A stretch of 64,000 bases of DNA from Bombyx mori (GCF_030269925.1 NC_085116.1:15190001-15254000); one strand, 5' to 3'. Positions 43,382 to 54,733 are shown, counted from the stretch's first letter. Numbers and translations are program-made. Notes: generated from the letters alone by a model not told the origin.

Positions 43382-45427
43382 TCTATATATTAATACGTGA
43401 AGCAAACACTTTGTACCCCTTTTAACGAAAATTGCGCGGACGGAGTATGAACTTTCCCACACTTATAAGAGAAAATAAAGATGGAGTGCAGAACGTTAAT
43501 TTTTTTTTTAAATTATGCATAAAAAATACGTTAAATCAATAAATAAAAACATTACACACACTACCACGTATTTGACACCAATACGCATGCATACCGTACA
43601 ATGGGGTAAATAGGGACAAAATCGACCTTCAGATTGAATTTTAAAATAGTTCCAATTAAATAGTCACTGCTCAACCAAAGAAATAAGTTGAGTCTTGAAC
43701 GTACCTAGGTGATAAAAACCGTTACATTATTTTAATTATTCATTTTAAAGAAATAATCGGTAAAATAATGGCCGTCCCAATTTACCCAGCGTCCGGGGTA
43801 AATTGACACGGTTAAGGGTTAAATTGGGATATTTGTAAGGGTTGTCAACTCGCAGTACTGCGATATATAGGTAGGTGCCATATAATTATTTATATGGACC
43901 GAAATGATGAATACAATCCATAATTTAAGCACAATACACAACATAGTGTAAATTAAGCTGGTTTCTATTCCGAAGCGATGTGACCTAAATGATAATCAAC
44001 AATACAATGATCAAAAAAAGTATGTGCATGTTATATTTTAGAAAATTATTATTTAATTTCCTTAAAAATCACAACTCTGAAACAAAATCATAAAATAGAA
44101 TAAAAAATAGAAAACAAAAGGACTGGAAATGCATTAATACAATTTTATTTAATCAACATTTTCAAAATGATCTTTGAGCAAGAGTAAGATAAATAATAAT
44201 AAGTGAATAAGATAAAAAAACAGCTTTATCTGATTACTGCCAATAATAACAAAAATAAAAGAAATTCTTTCTAAGCTAAATAATTAAATTCAATTAATTC
44301 ACTCACTCATAATTGGATATCTCGGATTTTTAATTAATGTTACATTTAAAATCTGAGGCCTGTTTTTATTTGTGTGTGTTCGTTGTGAATGTTAACAAAA
44401 TCATGATTCGACGCGTGAATAGATTCTGAAATAACAAAAGTTTTGATTCGTTTGAGTTCTTTTAACTTTTAATTTTTTTATTGCTATAAAGAACATACGA
44501 CCGGGCAGATTTTACAAGGTAAATGTCGCGAAAAAAAGTAATTATATATATACTTTTCTTTTACCTATAATACTTACATAAACTAACTGATAAACACATT
44601 AACCTTCTTTACATCACGCAATTAAGTGATAGTATAGGCTAAAAAATCTATTATAAGATATCAGTGACAATCCTAACAAGCCATCCCTATTTTGTCTTTT
44701 GGCGTTCCAATTTTGTGTTTTCTCGTCCCTCATTTTTCCAGTCTCGTTCCAAATTACCCTACATACGTCCCAATTTTCCCCAAAAAGAAAGGAAAAAATA
44801 TACATTTTTTATTTTGTCGAAATATTGTATTTAAAATAAGAATATTGCAACTTACCGTTTGTTGTGGTATTTCCAGGTGTATTAAAAACTTATATAAACT
44901 GTGATCTTATTGAAAAAACAACGATAATATTACTTTTTTTAAAAGTTCTTTAAGCTGTTTTAAAACGCACTTTTCAACCACTATTTTAAATTTAATTTGA
45001 CGAATTTTTGGGACCAACTAAACTCATGTTTAGTACTTCCATAGTTAGCTTGGTTTTTCTTCTATACATTGATAAATATTACCTTAAAGAAAATTAGGTA
45101 GATTCCGTGCTACAAGTACTTTGAGAATCTTCCGCAGGTTTGTCCCAATTTACCCCAGAATCCCTATTTACCCCATGTCATGGTACTATTTGTTTATTGT
45201 CAACTTTTCTTATTGATTATAGTCTGTGGTCAAATTGAGAATAGATTAAATAGGTATTGTTTGTCTTTATTAATATTTACCTAAAGTGTAGTCTTGGCGA
45301 AATCTGTGATTGTAGAAGTATAGTCTCAAAGACTATATATATAGACTATATAGAATCATAATAGTGTACAAACTTATAATTTCAATTAATTAATCATAGT
45401 CGAATTACGACAACCGGGGACTACTAG
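43382..45427 (+). mobile_element. Helitron, family H2, interrupted by a DNA transposon
   Basis: The left part (43382-43594) and the right part (45187-45427) together match 22310-22722. It starts TCTATATATTAATACGTG and ends GGGGACTACTAG before T. The terminal hairpin has a mutation (ATAGTCGAATTACGACA). The interruption is the TIR element 43595-45183. Confidence 0.85.
43595..45183. mobile_element. Unassigned TIR DNA transposon, ~1.59 kb, non-autonomous
   Basis: Inserted in a Helitron, which defines its borders well. Ends contain ATGGGGTAAATAGGGA in inverted orientation, flanked by TAC on both sides (possible 3-bp duplication). Motifs of type GGGGTAAATTGGGAC are repeated inside both ends (for example ~43775-43795, ~43797-43830, ~45142-45158). 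The interior is AT-rich and has no transposase frame. Its superfamily was not recognised. Confidence 0.78.
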
Positions 45428-45949
45428 TAATTTCTAATGGCCCCAAGGCCTATCTCATATTACGAGATTATTTGATAGCATAACCACATCCATAATCAAA
45501 ATTACTATAGAACACGTTTAGCAAAATATTAAAGTATCCGAAATGTCGGAAATAGCATTGCTGACAATAAAAACCGCCAGATAATTTCAATTATGTTTAT
45601 TATATGCGACATCGAAAAATATTACCGCATCTATCAATTTAGGAACATGAAAATCAAGTGCCATACTTCTCCTTAATACATATTTTTCGTTTATATATAA
45701 TATACCACTTAAATGTACAACATAGATTTAAGTTTCCCTTCATCGTCTACGTTCGGGGGTCCCTGTAATTGGTGTACTTACACCCTAATGCGTCTTTAGT
45801 CGTTTTTGAATTGTTTCCGTAAGCCAACCTGAACTTCCATAGATTTTCTCACTGTGATTTTGTTGGATATTTCTTAAGAAGATTTCTTTTTTTATCGTTT
45901 TTACTTTTTGTGCAAATCCCTTAGTTTTCTACTCGTGTAATTTTTTATT
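45428..45949. other. Non-coding stretch
   Basis: No supported gene. Confidence 0.4.
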
Positions 45950-46188
45950 TTTTTTATTGCTTAGATGGGACGGGCTCACAGCTCACCTGGTGTTAAGTGG
46001 TTACTGGAGCCCATAGATATCTACAACGTAAATGCGCCAACCACCTTGAGATATAAGTTCTAAAAGTCTCAAGTATAAGCAACGGCTGTCCCACCCTTCA
46101 AACCGAAACGCATCACTGCTTCACGGCAGAAATAGGCAGGGTGGTGGTACCTACCCGCGCGGAGTCACAACAGGTCCTACCACCAGTA
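45950..46188 (-). repeat. Bm1-type SINE, 5'-truncated
   Basis: TTTTTATTGCTTAGATGGG at the left, and CAGGTCCTACCACCAGTAA at the right. A few small gaps. Confidence 0.88.
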
Positions 46189-46454
46189 AAAAAAAATAAA
46201 AAAAATGGCGTACGTTTTAGGTTTTTTGTTTTTTAAACACATTTCGTAAATATTCCTTCGTGACCCGTTTGCCGCAGATGCATCATGGCGCCGGGACCAA
46301 ATATATTCCGAAACGTAAATATGCGAATGAAAAGTTTTTGAAAGGTTTTTGACGAGGGTAAACGGTCCTTCGTCTAAAGTTGTTTTGTTTTTCACAGCGC
46401 TAGAATTATTTCGAGTTTGTTGCCATTTTTTTACTACGTTTATCTCCCTGCCAT

Positions 46455-46655
46455 AGACACGACCGACTGAGTTTCTCACCGGTACTTCTCAGAGGATCGG
46501 CATTCCGATCCGGTGGTAGATTCCTCGAAGCACTGCTCTTGCTAAGGCTGGTGTTAGCAAATTCTCTCAAAGTTGAGCCCGTGAGCTCACCTACCCGTCC
46601 GTGGGTAGCTGGAATAGCCCATTGCTACTAGCAAATAGAAAAAGAAAAGAAAAGA
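46455..46655 (+). mobile_element. Jockey-like LINE 3' UTR
   Basis: GACTGAGTTTCTCACCGG, ATTCCGATCCGGTGGTAGAT and GAGCCCGTGAGCTCACCTAC, ending in an interrupted A-rich tail (AAAGAAAAGAAAAGAAAA). Older copy. Confidence 0.75.
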
Positions 46656-46832
46656 AAATCACAACCCGCCTAATCCGTTGTAGCCCATAAACGTCATGGC
46701 CTATACGCGAGACATCAAGTCGAATAATTTCTATCACAGGTCTTCATCATACTAGAACTTGCGATTTCCTCGTGACAGAAAGCGAATTCTATGGGCTCCG
46801 TTAATCAACTTTAATAAGTAATAAGTAATAAT

Positions 46833-46983
46833 AAGTAATGCGTTTCCGCTCGAAGGGTGGGGCAGCCGTTGTAACTATTCTGAGACTTTAGAACTTAAAT
46901 CTCAAGGTGGGTGGCGCATTTACATCCTAGATGTCTATGGACTCTAGTAACCACATAACACCATCTAAGCAATAAAAAAAAAA
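46833..46983 (+). repeat. Bm1-type SINE, strongly 5'-truncated
   Basis: AGTAATGCGTTTCCGCTCGA to CATCTAAGCAATAAAAAAA, with a ~28-bp loss of the GGTGGGCTGTGAGCTCG part. Confidence 0.82.
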
Positions 46984-47506
46984 CCTTAAATCGGTTGAGC
47001 CAGGATTTCGCCAGCGTAAAAACAAAAATCAAAAAATGCTTGGATGATGTTATTAATTGGAATTTACCTTCGAAGTTACATGATAGAAATTGAGAACAAT
47101 ACAATTCATTGTTTAGTTCAATCATCAATGCGATAACAATACAAAACGATCAAGGTTCATCAGCAAACACATTTAATCATATTATAACAAGTCATACATA
47201 CCATCTCAAGAGGCTTAAGGTAAAAGCACTAATACTAGACACTTTAAGGACAAATCAAACTTCATTCTCAGTTATCAAATGTATTTATCAAAAATTATAT
47301 TAAATCTTTTTTTTTACTGTTAGAGCAACATTTAGAGATCAATTTTTTCATATAAAATATTTCAATACTGTTGTAGTTTCTACAAAAAATTACAAACTTG
47401 TTAGTTTTGCCATAGACACTAAAAGATGACAGCATCAAAAATCAAATCCACCAAAAATTGACATCAGTTGGCACTAATAATAGACACGACTTTAACGTTA
47501 GTTTTA

Positions 47507-47765
47507 TTATAAACAATTATAATCAATCTTAAGATCATCAACTATTTTCTTAACGCTATCTTGTAAATTATCTTTTCCTATTGGAAACCCTTGTTTGACC
47601 ATAGCTTTTACCCATGTTACGAGTATTTTTTCTATATCTTCGGTTAAATAACAACTTCTTCCCATTTTACGCATAATAGGTGTCTTTCCCTTGACTTTAT
47701 TTAATAAAGTTACTCGTGGAACTCCAAATTTCTTTGCCGCAGTAGCTGTCGGAACACCCCGCCTC
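47507..47765 (-). pseudogene. Pogo-like transposase, DNA-binding region only
   Basis: The minus-strand frame encodes a Psq-type helix-turn-helix (TATAAKKFGVPRVTLLNKVK) and the start of a CENP-B-type second domain (…SCYLTEDIEKILVTWVK…GFPIGKDNLQDSV), the order used by pogo transposases to bind their terminal repeats. It stops at TAA (47507) after ~85 residues. The N-terminus is cut by the LINE at ~47766, and the DDE catalytic domain is absent. A truncated protein of this kind might bind the element's own motif copies, which is speculation. Confidence 0.75.
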
Positions 47766-48580
47766 ATACCCTGGACCAGGAAGGTCAAGTACTTGGGAGT
47801 CACCCTGGATGCATCCATGACATTCCGCCCACATATAAAATCAGTCCGCGACCGTTCCGCTTATTCTCGGCAGACTCTACCCCATGATCTGTAAGCGGAG
47901 CAAAATGTCCCTTCGGAACAAGGTGACACTTTACAAAGCTTACATAACGCCGGTCATGACTTACGCGAGTGTGGTGTTTGCTCACGCGGCCCGCACACAC
48001 ATAGACACCCTCCAATCCCTACAATCTCGTTTTTGCAGGTTAGCAGTCAGAGCCCCGTGGTTCGTGAGGAACGTCGACTTACACGACGACTTGGACCTCG
48101 AACCGATCAGAAAATACATGAAGTCCGCGTCGGAACGTTACTTCGATAAGGCAATGCGTCATGGTAATAGCCTTATCGTTGCCGCCGCTGACTACTCCCC
48201 GAATCCTGACCACACAGGAGCCAGTCACCGTCGTCGCCCTAGACACCTCCTTATGGATCCATCAGATCCAATAACCCTTGCATTAGACGCCTTCCGCTTT
48301 AACACTAGAAGTAGAGATCCCGGTTATCGTACTCGTCGAACTCGGCAAAGAGTTCGACGTGCAACCTAACCTAAGCATCAGCCCGTTGAGTTTCTCGCCG
48401 GATCTTCTTAGCGGGTCGCGATTCCGATCCGGTAGTAGATTCATTCGCGAAGCAGCTACTCTTGAGTTGTTAGGTTGGCCCCTTGGAGGCGCTCGGGTAG
48501 CTGTTAGCAAATCCCGCCCCTTCTGTCCTTGTGAAACTGGAAAGGCCTCAGGGCCACCAGTAAACCCTCAAACATATACA
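47766..48580 (+). mobile_element. Jockey-like LINE, longest copy of its family here
   Basis: ~815 bp: ORF2 C-terminal region (47770-48369) and a 3' UTR with CCGTTGAGTTTCTCGCCGG and GATTCCGATCCGGTAGTAG. The tail is replaced by unrelated sequence after ~48580. Inserted within the pogo element. Confidence 0.82.
47770..48369 (+). pseudogene. Jockey-clade ORF2 C-terminal region, frameshifted
   Basis: First part RKVKYLGVTLDASMTFRPHI (47782-47860) is the conserved region after the reverse transcriptase catalytic motif. The frame is lost at ~47866 and continues one register over with RLYPMICKRSKMSLRNKVTL, then LYKAYITPVMTYASVVFAHA and WFVRNVDLHDDLDLEPIRKY. It ends in the HFDKA-type and Arg-rich C-terminus (48367-48369 stop). 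The polymerase core is missing. It closely follows jockey ORF2. Confidence 0.8.
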
Positions 48581-49343
48581 TTATTTTATGGCTTCTTCAA
48601 TATTGGCTTCAGAGTATTGAAACATCTGACCCTTTACTGGCGGCATCGTGCTCGAAACTTAAGCTGAAATTAATTGATACTAATAGTTGACATCTAGTAT
48701 ACCCTAATAGTTGACACTGTCTTCGTTTAGTTAGGCTCGTGTAAAATGAACGAAACTCAGATTGAAACTTTTGTTTTACAATATAAAGGCTGAATTTGAA
48801 GAAAATTAAGCTAACAAATTCAGTTCGATGTAACCCTAGTAGAAGACACACGTGTCATCTTTTAGGTTTTGATTCATTTTTGGTACTAATAGTAAACACC
48901 ACTTAAAATTTGTACAAAAACAAACCAAAATAACAAGGAAATGGTCCTAATAAATCAATAATTTCATACATTTATAATATCGAAACCAACAGTAGCCAAT
49001 AATTATAAATAGAAGACAAAATCATACCTGTTAAAAGTCAGATGGCTTACGGAAAACGCTAAGAATTACGCACAAAACGTCAACCTGCTCACATTGTTTG
49101 TTGTCAACTGATGCCATTTTGAAATTTGCTTCTAACACTGTACGCAAGCTTTTGAGAATGTACTATAGAAGGTACTAGGTGTCTATAACATCAATAGCAA
49201 TGTTATTTAAGTGTTTAGTTTACTTATTAGAATATATATTTTTTTAAAGTGTCATCTTTTAGTTCAATGTCCAGCATTAGTGCTTTTACCTTAATGATAA
49301 GATTGATAATTCAAACTCTTGAAAACGTTAAAATAATATAAGT

Positions 49344-49534
49344 CTTTTTTTTCTTACCTAAGCTGATAGCCTTGAGAGGCTACGTCAGCGTAACCGGACC
49401 AGTACGCTCAAATCTGGCGTTGATGCTAAAACGAACCCTAGCAAGAGCCGTGCTTCGCAGAATCTACCAGCGGATCGAAAACGCGACCCACTGAGAAGAT
49501 CCGGCGAGAAACTCAGTGGACTGTGTCTATGGGT
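49344..49534 (-). mobile_element. Jockey-like LINE 3' UTR
   Basis: T-run (49344-49353), stem-loop (AGCTGATAGCCTTGAGAGGC …), and the reversed 3' UTR ending near GAGAAACTCAGTGGACTGTG. Lies just beyond the pogo element's right end. Confidence 0.82.
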
Positions 49535-49691
49535 TATATGTATGGGTCTATGAGTATAAAAAAAAGTGTATGGGTTAATTCACTCGTCGAACCTATTAAT
49601 TGTCAATTGGTGTACAAATTCCAAATCGTGCACTGCACCGGTTTTGCGTAACAGCATTCACTGCGAAAAAATGTAAATAAGCGCCATCTAC

Positions 49692-50109
49692 CTTGTCACC
49701 GTCGAACTTCTCAGTCGGCTCGTCATATATCCGTGCTTCACGTTTCTCCCGAGAGCCGCGCCGCGCTAACAACGGGGTCTGAGGGGGCGAGGCTAGCGCC
49801 AAACTATTTCTGGCACTCCCCGGCGGCGATTTTATGAACTCAATCTTACCCCCCTCGATGCAAATGTTCGGCGTCAACGGATACATCGGAGAATTCAGTA
49901 CATTCGTATTAGCTAAATGATTGTAATGGTTCTCATCTATGGGTAGCGTTTTGGGTTTGTTTCTACGTCGACACGAGGAGTCGTATGCCAAAACTTGAGT
50001 TTTATCTTCGGGGTGTATTTGTCGAGGTTTCCCGGGCGGCCGGTCAGGTGGCTCTGGTGGGACATTGCCGTCGGTAACAGGACTCTCGTCTCGGTCATTG
50101 TTTGATATC
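49692..50109 (-). CDS. Internal exon, Pro/Ser-rich linker of an unrecognised signalling-type protein
   Basis: Acceptor TTTTCTTTGTTGCAG|GATATC (boundary 50110/50109) and donor GACAAG|GTAGAT (49692/49691) on the minus strand enclose 418 nt. The first base completes a codon and 139 codons follow without a stop. The peptide is disordered in character, with PPEPPDRPPGKP (a PxxPxR SH3-ligand pattern), RRGSRE (basic Ser site), and IYDEPTEK (YDEP, a possible SH2 ligand if phosphorylated). Codons are GC-richer than the flanks. If the donor is not used, the frame continues 33 codons to a stop at 49596. The gene was not recognised; the coiled-coil exon at 18751 may be a downstream exon of the same gene. 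Confidence 0.72.
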
Positions 50110-50929
50110 CTGCAACAAAGAAAATAATTTCAATAAATCGAATATCTTTTATATATCACTAGACTACCGCCGTACTGTATTTTCTTAAGCTCAATCATTT
50201 ATTTTACTAATAAGTAGCTTTCATCTAATTCAGATTCACGACTTAACAACGAATCCTTCATACTAATATTTGAGATGATTCGAATATTAAAGTAATAAAA
50301 TTGAATCGCCAATCAAATGGCGTCAGTATTCATTGATGATATTTTACTCAATATCTTAAAAGTACGTAGCGGATACTATAGTCTATATACATTGGAAATG
50401 ACTTAACTGTAAAAGAGCGACGGTTTTTCAAAAACTATCTAAATCCGGCTACTAAATAGGCTAAATTAAAAAAAAACTAAAAATATAACTTACATACAGG
50501 AAAGTGGTAATAGTGTAAAATTTAAACAGAAAATTGTCTGTTTAAAGTCCAAAATTTTAATGCTCATTTACAAGATTACTAATTAGACAGAAAATCTAAC
50601 TAATATTAAAATGAAACAAATTTAAACTGGGAAACACTGAACGACGAAAAATATGAATAAACTCTTTTAAGAGATTTAATATCTTTGAATAACTACCACT
50701 AGATGGCGTTGTACATCCAAAATAAAGTCCAGTAAATGTTTTTCAGAATTCCTTTAAAATATACCAGTAAAAATCATAATATTTTAAAACAAATTTCTTT
50801 AAATCATGTTATGTCAGTATATATGTCAATTATTGATGAAAACGATGAAATTATGTAACAATCGACAAAGTTATTAACAAAAAACCTGCATCGCGCTATT
50901 AGAATTCGCAAAGATTTCAGTATATATAC
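50110..50929. other. Probable intron or upstream sequence
   Basis: AT-rich, no exon seen. Confidence 0.4.
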
Positions 50930-51230
50930 TCTCAGCTTTATAATTCTCTCGGAAGTGTATTCTTTAGTGTGAAGTTACAACTGTCACGTTTGATACCCCT
51001 AAGGGGAGTCTCGTGCAGCGAGTAGCATCACGCATTCGTTGCCAGGTATTGCTCCTTGTAATGTGCGCCGACAGACGATCGCCCGCGCGGCTGCGACGGA
51101 CTAGACGCGCACTTTCCTCGGGCTGCCTTTGAACCTTGCGCGGTTTTAGTTAACTCGTTAGCTTAGCTCCGGTTAATATTGAGCACTTCCATACTGTGGC
51201 GGCGAGGTTTAACTCGATTGCCAGTTTTTT
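50930..51230. promoter_or_regulatory. GC-rich block, possible promoter or first exon
   Basis: GC content rises sharply compared with both sides, with several CpG-containing 9- to 12-mers (GATCGCCCGCGCGGCTGCG). TATATATACT lies at ~50920-50931. It is upstream of the minus-strand exon at 49692-50109. No start codon with a long frame is present. Weak evidence. Confidence 0.25.
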
Positions 51231-51370
51231 GTATTTCTTAATGCAAAAATTAAAATACACTAACTCTAACCTAATTTTACTACTCTCTAAGCCTTTGGGA
51301 GATAACGGCTTGAAGATCTATTGCGGATGCAGTAAGTACTGTGAAACGGCTGTACTACAGGGACTCTGAC

Positions 51371-51608
51371 CAATCATCGTTCTCGTCAAACCCGTCGCAT
51401 GCGAGTAAATTAACCCACAGACACAGCCCACTGAGTTTCTCACTGGATCTTGTCAGTGGATCGCGTTTCCGATCCGGTGGTAGATTCTACGAAGCACGGC
51501 TCTTGCTAGGGTTCGTGTTAGCAACATCGTCAGGTTTGAGCCCCTTGAGCTCACCGACTAGTTAAGGTTACGCTGATATAGTCTCTTTAGACCGCCAGCT
51601 AGGAAAAA
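51371..51608 (+). mobile_element. Jockey-like LINE 3' end
   Basis: Begins in the last ORF2 codons (TTCTCGTCAAACCCGTCGCA), then the full 3' UTR, stem-loop (51571-51598) and short A-run. Confidence 0.85.
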
Positions 51609-52517
51609 AAAGGGACGCTGCCCCGTAGGGAGGCCCAAGTACCGCTGGTCAGACGTTGTGGAAGGGAATTCACGCAAGCTCCAAGTGCCGGACTGACCAG
51701 GGGTTACGCAGCGCCGGGATGAATGGTAGCGTTTAAACGCCAATAATTATTGTCGAAATCCAAAACTCCACTCACTGCAGGATCTATAGCGCCAGCGTGG
51801 TAATATCTAAGTCTTTACTACAATTACAGATTTAGTGGCTTGTTACATTTTAAAAGAGTAGCGAGATTTGTAGCTTCTAGCGTAGATCATAGTTCGATAA
51901 TTGTTTGGATAAAAATACGCTAAAATTATTTGAGTTAAAATTAAGTTCAAAGAATGCTCACTGGTCGCACTACGAAAAAGGTTTACTCTTGACTTTTACT
52001 TTGAATTCATGTTTAAAATCTAAGCCCTCGTACAAACAAAGAAGACTACATAATTTAAACTTAATTCACTAATTCAAAACGTCCTCCGAGAGACAACATC
52101 AACAGTAGTATGAGAAACGCCAATCTTTACGTAAAAACATTAATACTTTATAATTATTCCGTATTAATTTTTACTATATTTTAATCTTTGAACGAAGGAT
52201 CATTTATTTATATCAAAATTGACCTCCACGTAATCTTTATGTTTGTTTAAACATTCAGCTAAGTTTGCGTAATCCTTATCATGGTTTTATTCAAGCAATA
52301 AAACTCTCGCGGTGGTTATTTCTGCATCAAATTCTAGAGATTTTGTGCGGTAGCAGTAACTTTTGAGAGATTGAAATTATGAAGAGATTGTCATTATATT
52401 ATTTCTGATTCGAATACTTTACAGTTTTGGGGTCACGAATTTTAAGTTTTTTTTAAAAAAAAATAGTGCCTTCGCGCATATTTCTACTACAGTTATCGAT
52501 TGTTACAAATTACTTTT
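51609..52517. other. Non-coding stretch
   Basis: No supported gene. The first ~120 bp are GC-richer. Confidence 0.4.
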
Positions 52518-52595
52518 TTTCCTGCCTAAGCTATGTCATTAGAGGCTATGTCAGCGTAATCTAACAAGTACCTAAGTGAGCTCACGGGGCTTAAA
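52518..52595 (-). mobile_element. Jockey-like LINE terminal fragment
   Basis: CCTGCCTAAGCTATG … GGCTATGTCAGCGTAATC … GTGAGCTCACGGGGCTTAAA: the last ~75 bp of the family on the minus strand. Confidence 0.7.
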
Positions 52596-52839
52596 CAACA
52601 ACAGAACAATAGGTGGACCGTAAGGTCGTCTTCCCATCAATCAATAAACATATCTTATCACAATACGTTTATAATCTTATCCTCAGTACATTCTCCTACT
52701 TAACTTATCTACTTCGAATTCATACTTTTTACATCTCTATTTCTTTGGCGTTCCTCTCCGAATGACGGAATAGGCATTATTCCAAAGCAACTCTAAGTTT
52801 GACCGAAGGAGCTCATGTTAGGGCAGATGTTAATAAAGT

Positions 52840-53604
52840 GGCAGGCGATGCTCGACTTCTGCGAGTCCACCATCTCGCAGAAGGAGGCGGCGGAACGGGA
52901 GAGGGAGAGCTTTTCTTCCCTCTCGGCGCCGTGCCGCGGCCGTCGGGCCGGGGGTCGGAGGAGGGCGTTTGTCCAGCTCCAGCCCCTATGAGGAGGCAGT
53001 CTCCTCCCGGTGATGGTCACGGGGCGACCTAAGGGGGTTGAGGCTGCGCCGCACGCTACCGTCACTCTAGCGCGCTGGCACCAGGAGGACGGGACGGCGC
53101 GTCGGCGGCTGCGGACTGCGATGCGGTCCGCATTTTCGTCGTCGCTGTCGTCGCCGAACATACTGTTGAAGAGCAACCCGTTCGGCGGTGTATCGCGTTC
53201 CGACCCGGCAGGCTGGTTCTGGCCCAGCGGGGTATCCCGGAACACCAGCGGCACCGCCCGGGCGGCCTGGTAGGGCCGCCGTACCGCGGAGACCGACGTC
53301 GTTGGTCGTCGACTATCGCCTCGACGACCCGTCGGTCGGGCGTCCTCGGGGTGGCGCCGCGTGTCTGGTTGTAGTGTTGACCGCGGGAACCCCCCTACTC
53401 TGAACGGGTTCTGACCCCGGACGGAGATCGGACGTCGGGCGTAAGAGTGCAGGGGAGTCGTTTAGTGGGTGGGCTCTAAAATCCTTGGGCCCACGATCTG
53501 CTCTCAACACCTGCAGATCGTTGAGTCTCACATACCCCGCGCGCCCCCTAGGCGCGGGGACCTCGTAGGAGGTTCGGCCCCCGGCCCGAAAAAAAAAAAA
53601 AAAA
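52840..53604 (+). mobile_element. R1-clade LINE with 14-bp target-site duplication
   Basis: 5'-truncated insertion: 50 codons of the ORF2 C-terminus, GC-rich 3' UTR, and a 16-base poly-A (53589-53604). The perfect direct repeat GATGTTAATAAAGT (52826-52839 and 53605-53618) flanks it. The perfect repeats and intact A-tail suggest a recent event. Confidence 0.95.
52842..52991 (+). pseudogene. R1-clade ORF2, last 49 residues
   Basis: QAMLDFCESTISQKEAAERE followed by a Ser- and Arg-rich tail, stop TGA at 52989. The frame is the same as in the copies at 12016 and 27413. No catalytic domain. Confidence 0.82.
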
Positions 53605-53618
53605 GATGTTAATAAAGT

Positions 53619-54733
53619 ATCCCAGTCTAAGACTCGAAGTTCAGGTACATTATTCGGTGAAGTTAGCATAACGCCTAACCTCTAACCGGTAATCGTAACG
53701 TGGAGTCTATATTCTTTCGTTCCAAAAGGATTGATCCACATTAGGGAACATAACCCTATTTGTTCCGATCTACATTCTTACATTTATTTATACGGGAAGG
53801 AAGCGTTCCGCCCAATACAGTTAAGTAACAAATCACTATAATGTACAAACGAAAATGCACTTCATCGGTTCGTAATAAGAAAAGTATTGGCGAAACGCGG
53901 AGATTCCGTTATTGTTAGCCCCATTTACACGGCAATATTTTCATCGCAACGCGTTCTTTTTTGTCTGTTTAAGTACTAACACTTCAACTTTGAACGTGTC
54001 CGTTTATTTTATTTGATTTTTAACAAAATTCAATTTTGTATTTGTGTCTTTTTTTTCTTGAAACAAATTAGCTCGGTGATGTGTGTATTTAAAAACGGTA
54101 TTGACTAATAGTAAAGTTCTAAGATACACTTGAGCACTTCGTAGAGATTTACATGGGACGCTACATATTTTTGTGTTGTAATTTTAAACATTATTAAGTA
54201 ATATGTAATAATTTTTTTTTTATGGGATTTTATGACCTGGTAACTGAGACCTTTAAGTCATGTCTTATTTTAATTTATATTCATATTTTTTATGAAAAAT
54301 GATATTATACAGTGAAATGAAATGAAGATGATTAATTTGAGACATTAATCAACTGGGATGAAATTAAATGATATGAAATGAGATGATATGGGATAAAATA
54401 TAATCTCAGTAAAATGGTGGTCATTTACTAAAATTATTTCAGTGGACTTTTTGGAGGATCCCGAGAAGTTGCGTCCAGCGGCTTTGTCTCATTTTCCCAT
54501 ATTTGTGCACTTTCACAGATATTAAACAGTTGATAAACCACCGTTACTACACATTTAAACCTGAAGAAGCACTAAATAGACAAAATAAAACAAATCACAC
54601 AACTTCACTTGCGCATAACGCATTTCGTGTGACATGCTAGTACGATTTTGGTCCCCATAATTTTCATACCCCGGGCCTATATATGTAAATCGATTCTAAA
54701 GGAGTAAACTCCAATAAAATAATTTTTACGTAT
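53619..54733. other. Non-coding stretch with degenerate GAT/GAAAT runs
   Basis: Around 54310-54395 there are imperfect repeats of GAAATGA and GATGATATGA. No supported gene. Confidence 0.45.

Larger units (their letters stand above)
47218..49291. mobile_element. Pogo-type (Tc1/mariner superfamily) DNA transposon remnant
   Basis: The ends form a 24-bp inverted repeat with two mismatches, beginning AGGTAAAAGCACTAAT, and are flanked by TA on both sides (47216-47217, 49292-49293), the Tc1/mariner target duplication. A pogo-like DNA-binding domain is encoded inside on the minus strand. Related short motifs of type CTAATARTAGACAC recur in both subterminal regions (for example 47471, 48675, 48700, 48880). 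A jockey-like LINE (47766-~48580) separates the two halves. The DDE domain is missing, so it cannot move itself. Confidence 0.8.

Noticed and set aside
52793..53254. 153-codon minus-strand frame
   Set aside because: Antisense of the R1-like LINE end; the plus-strand frame has family motifs.
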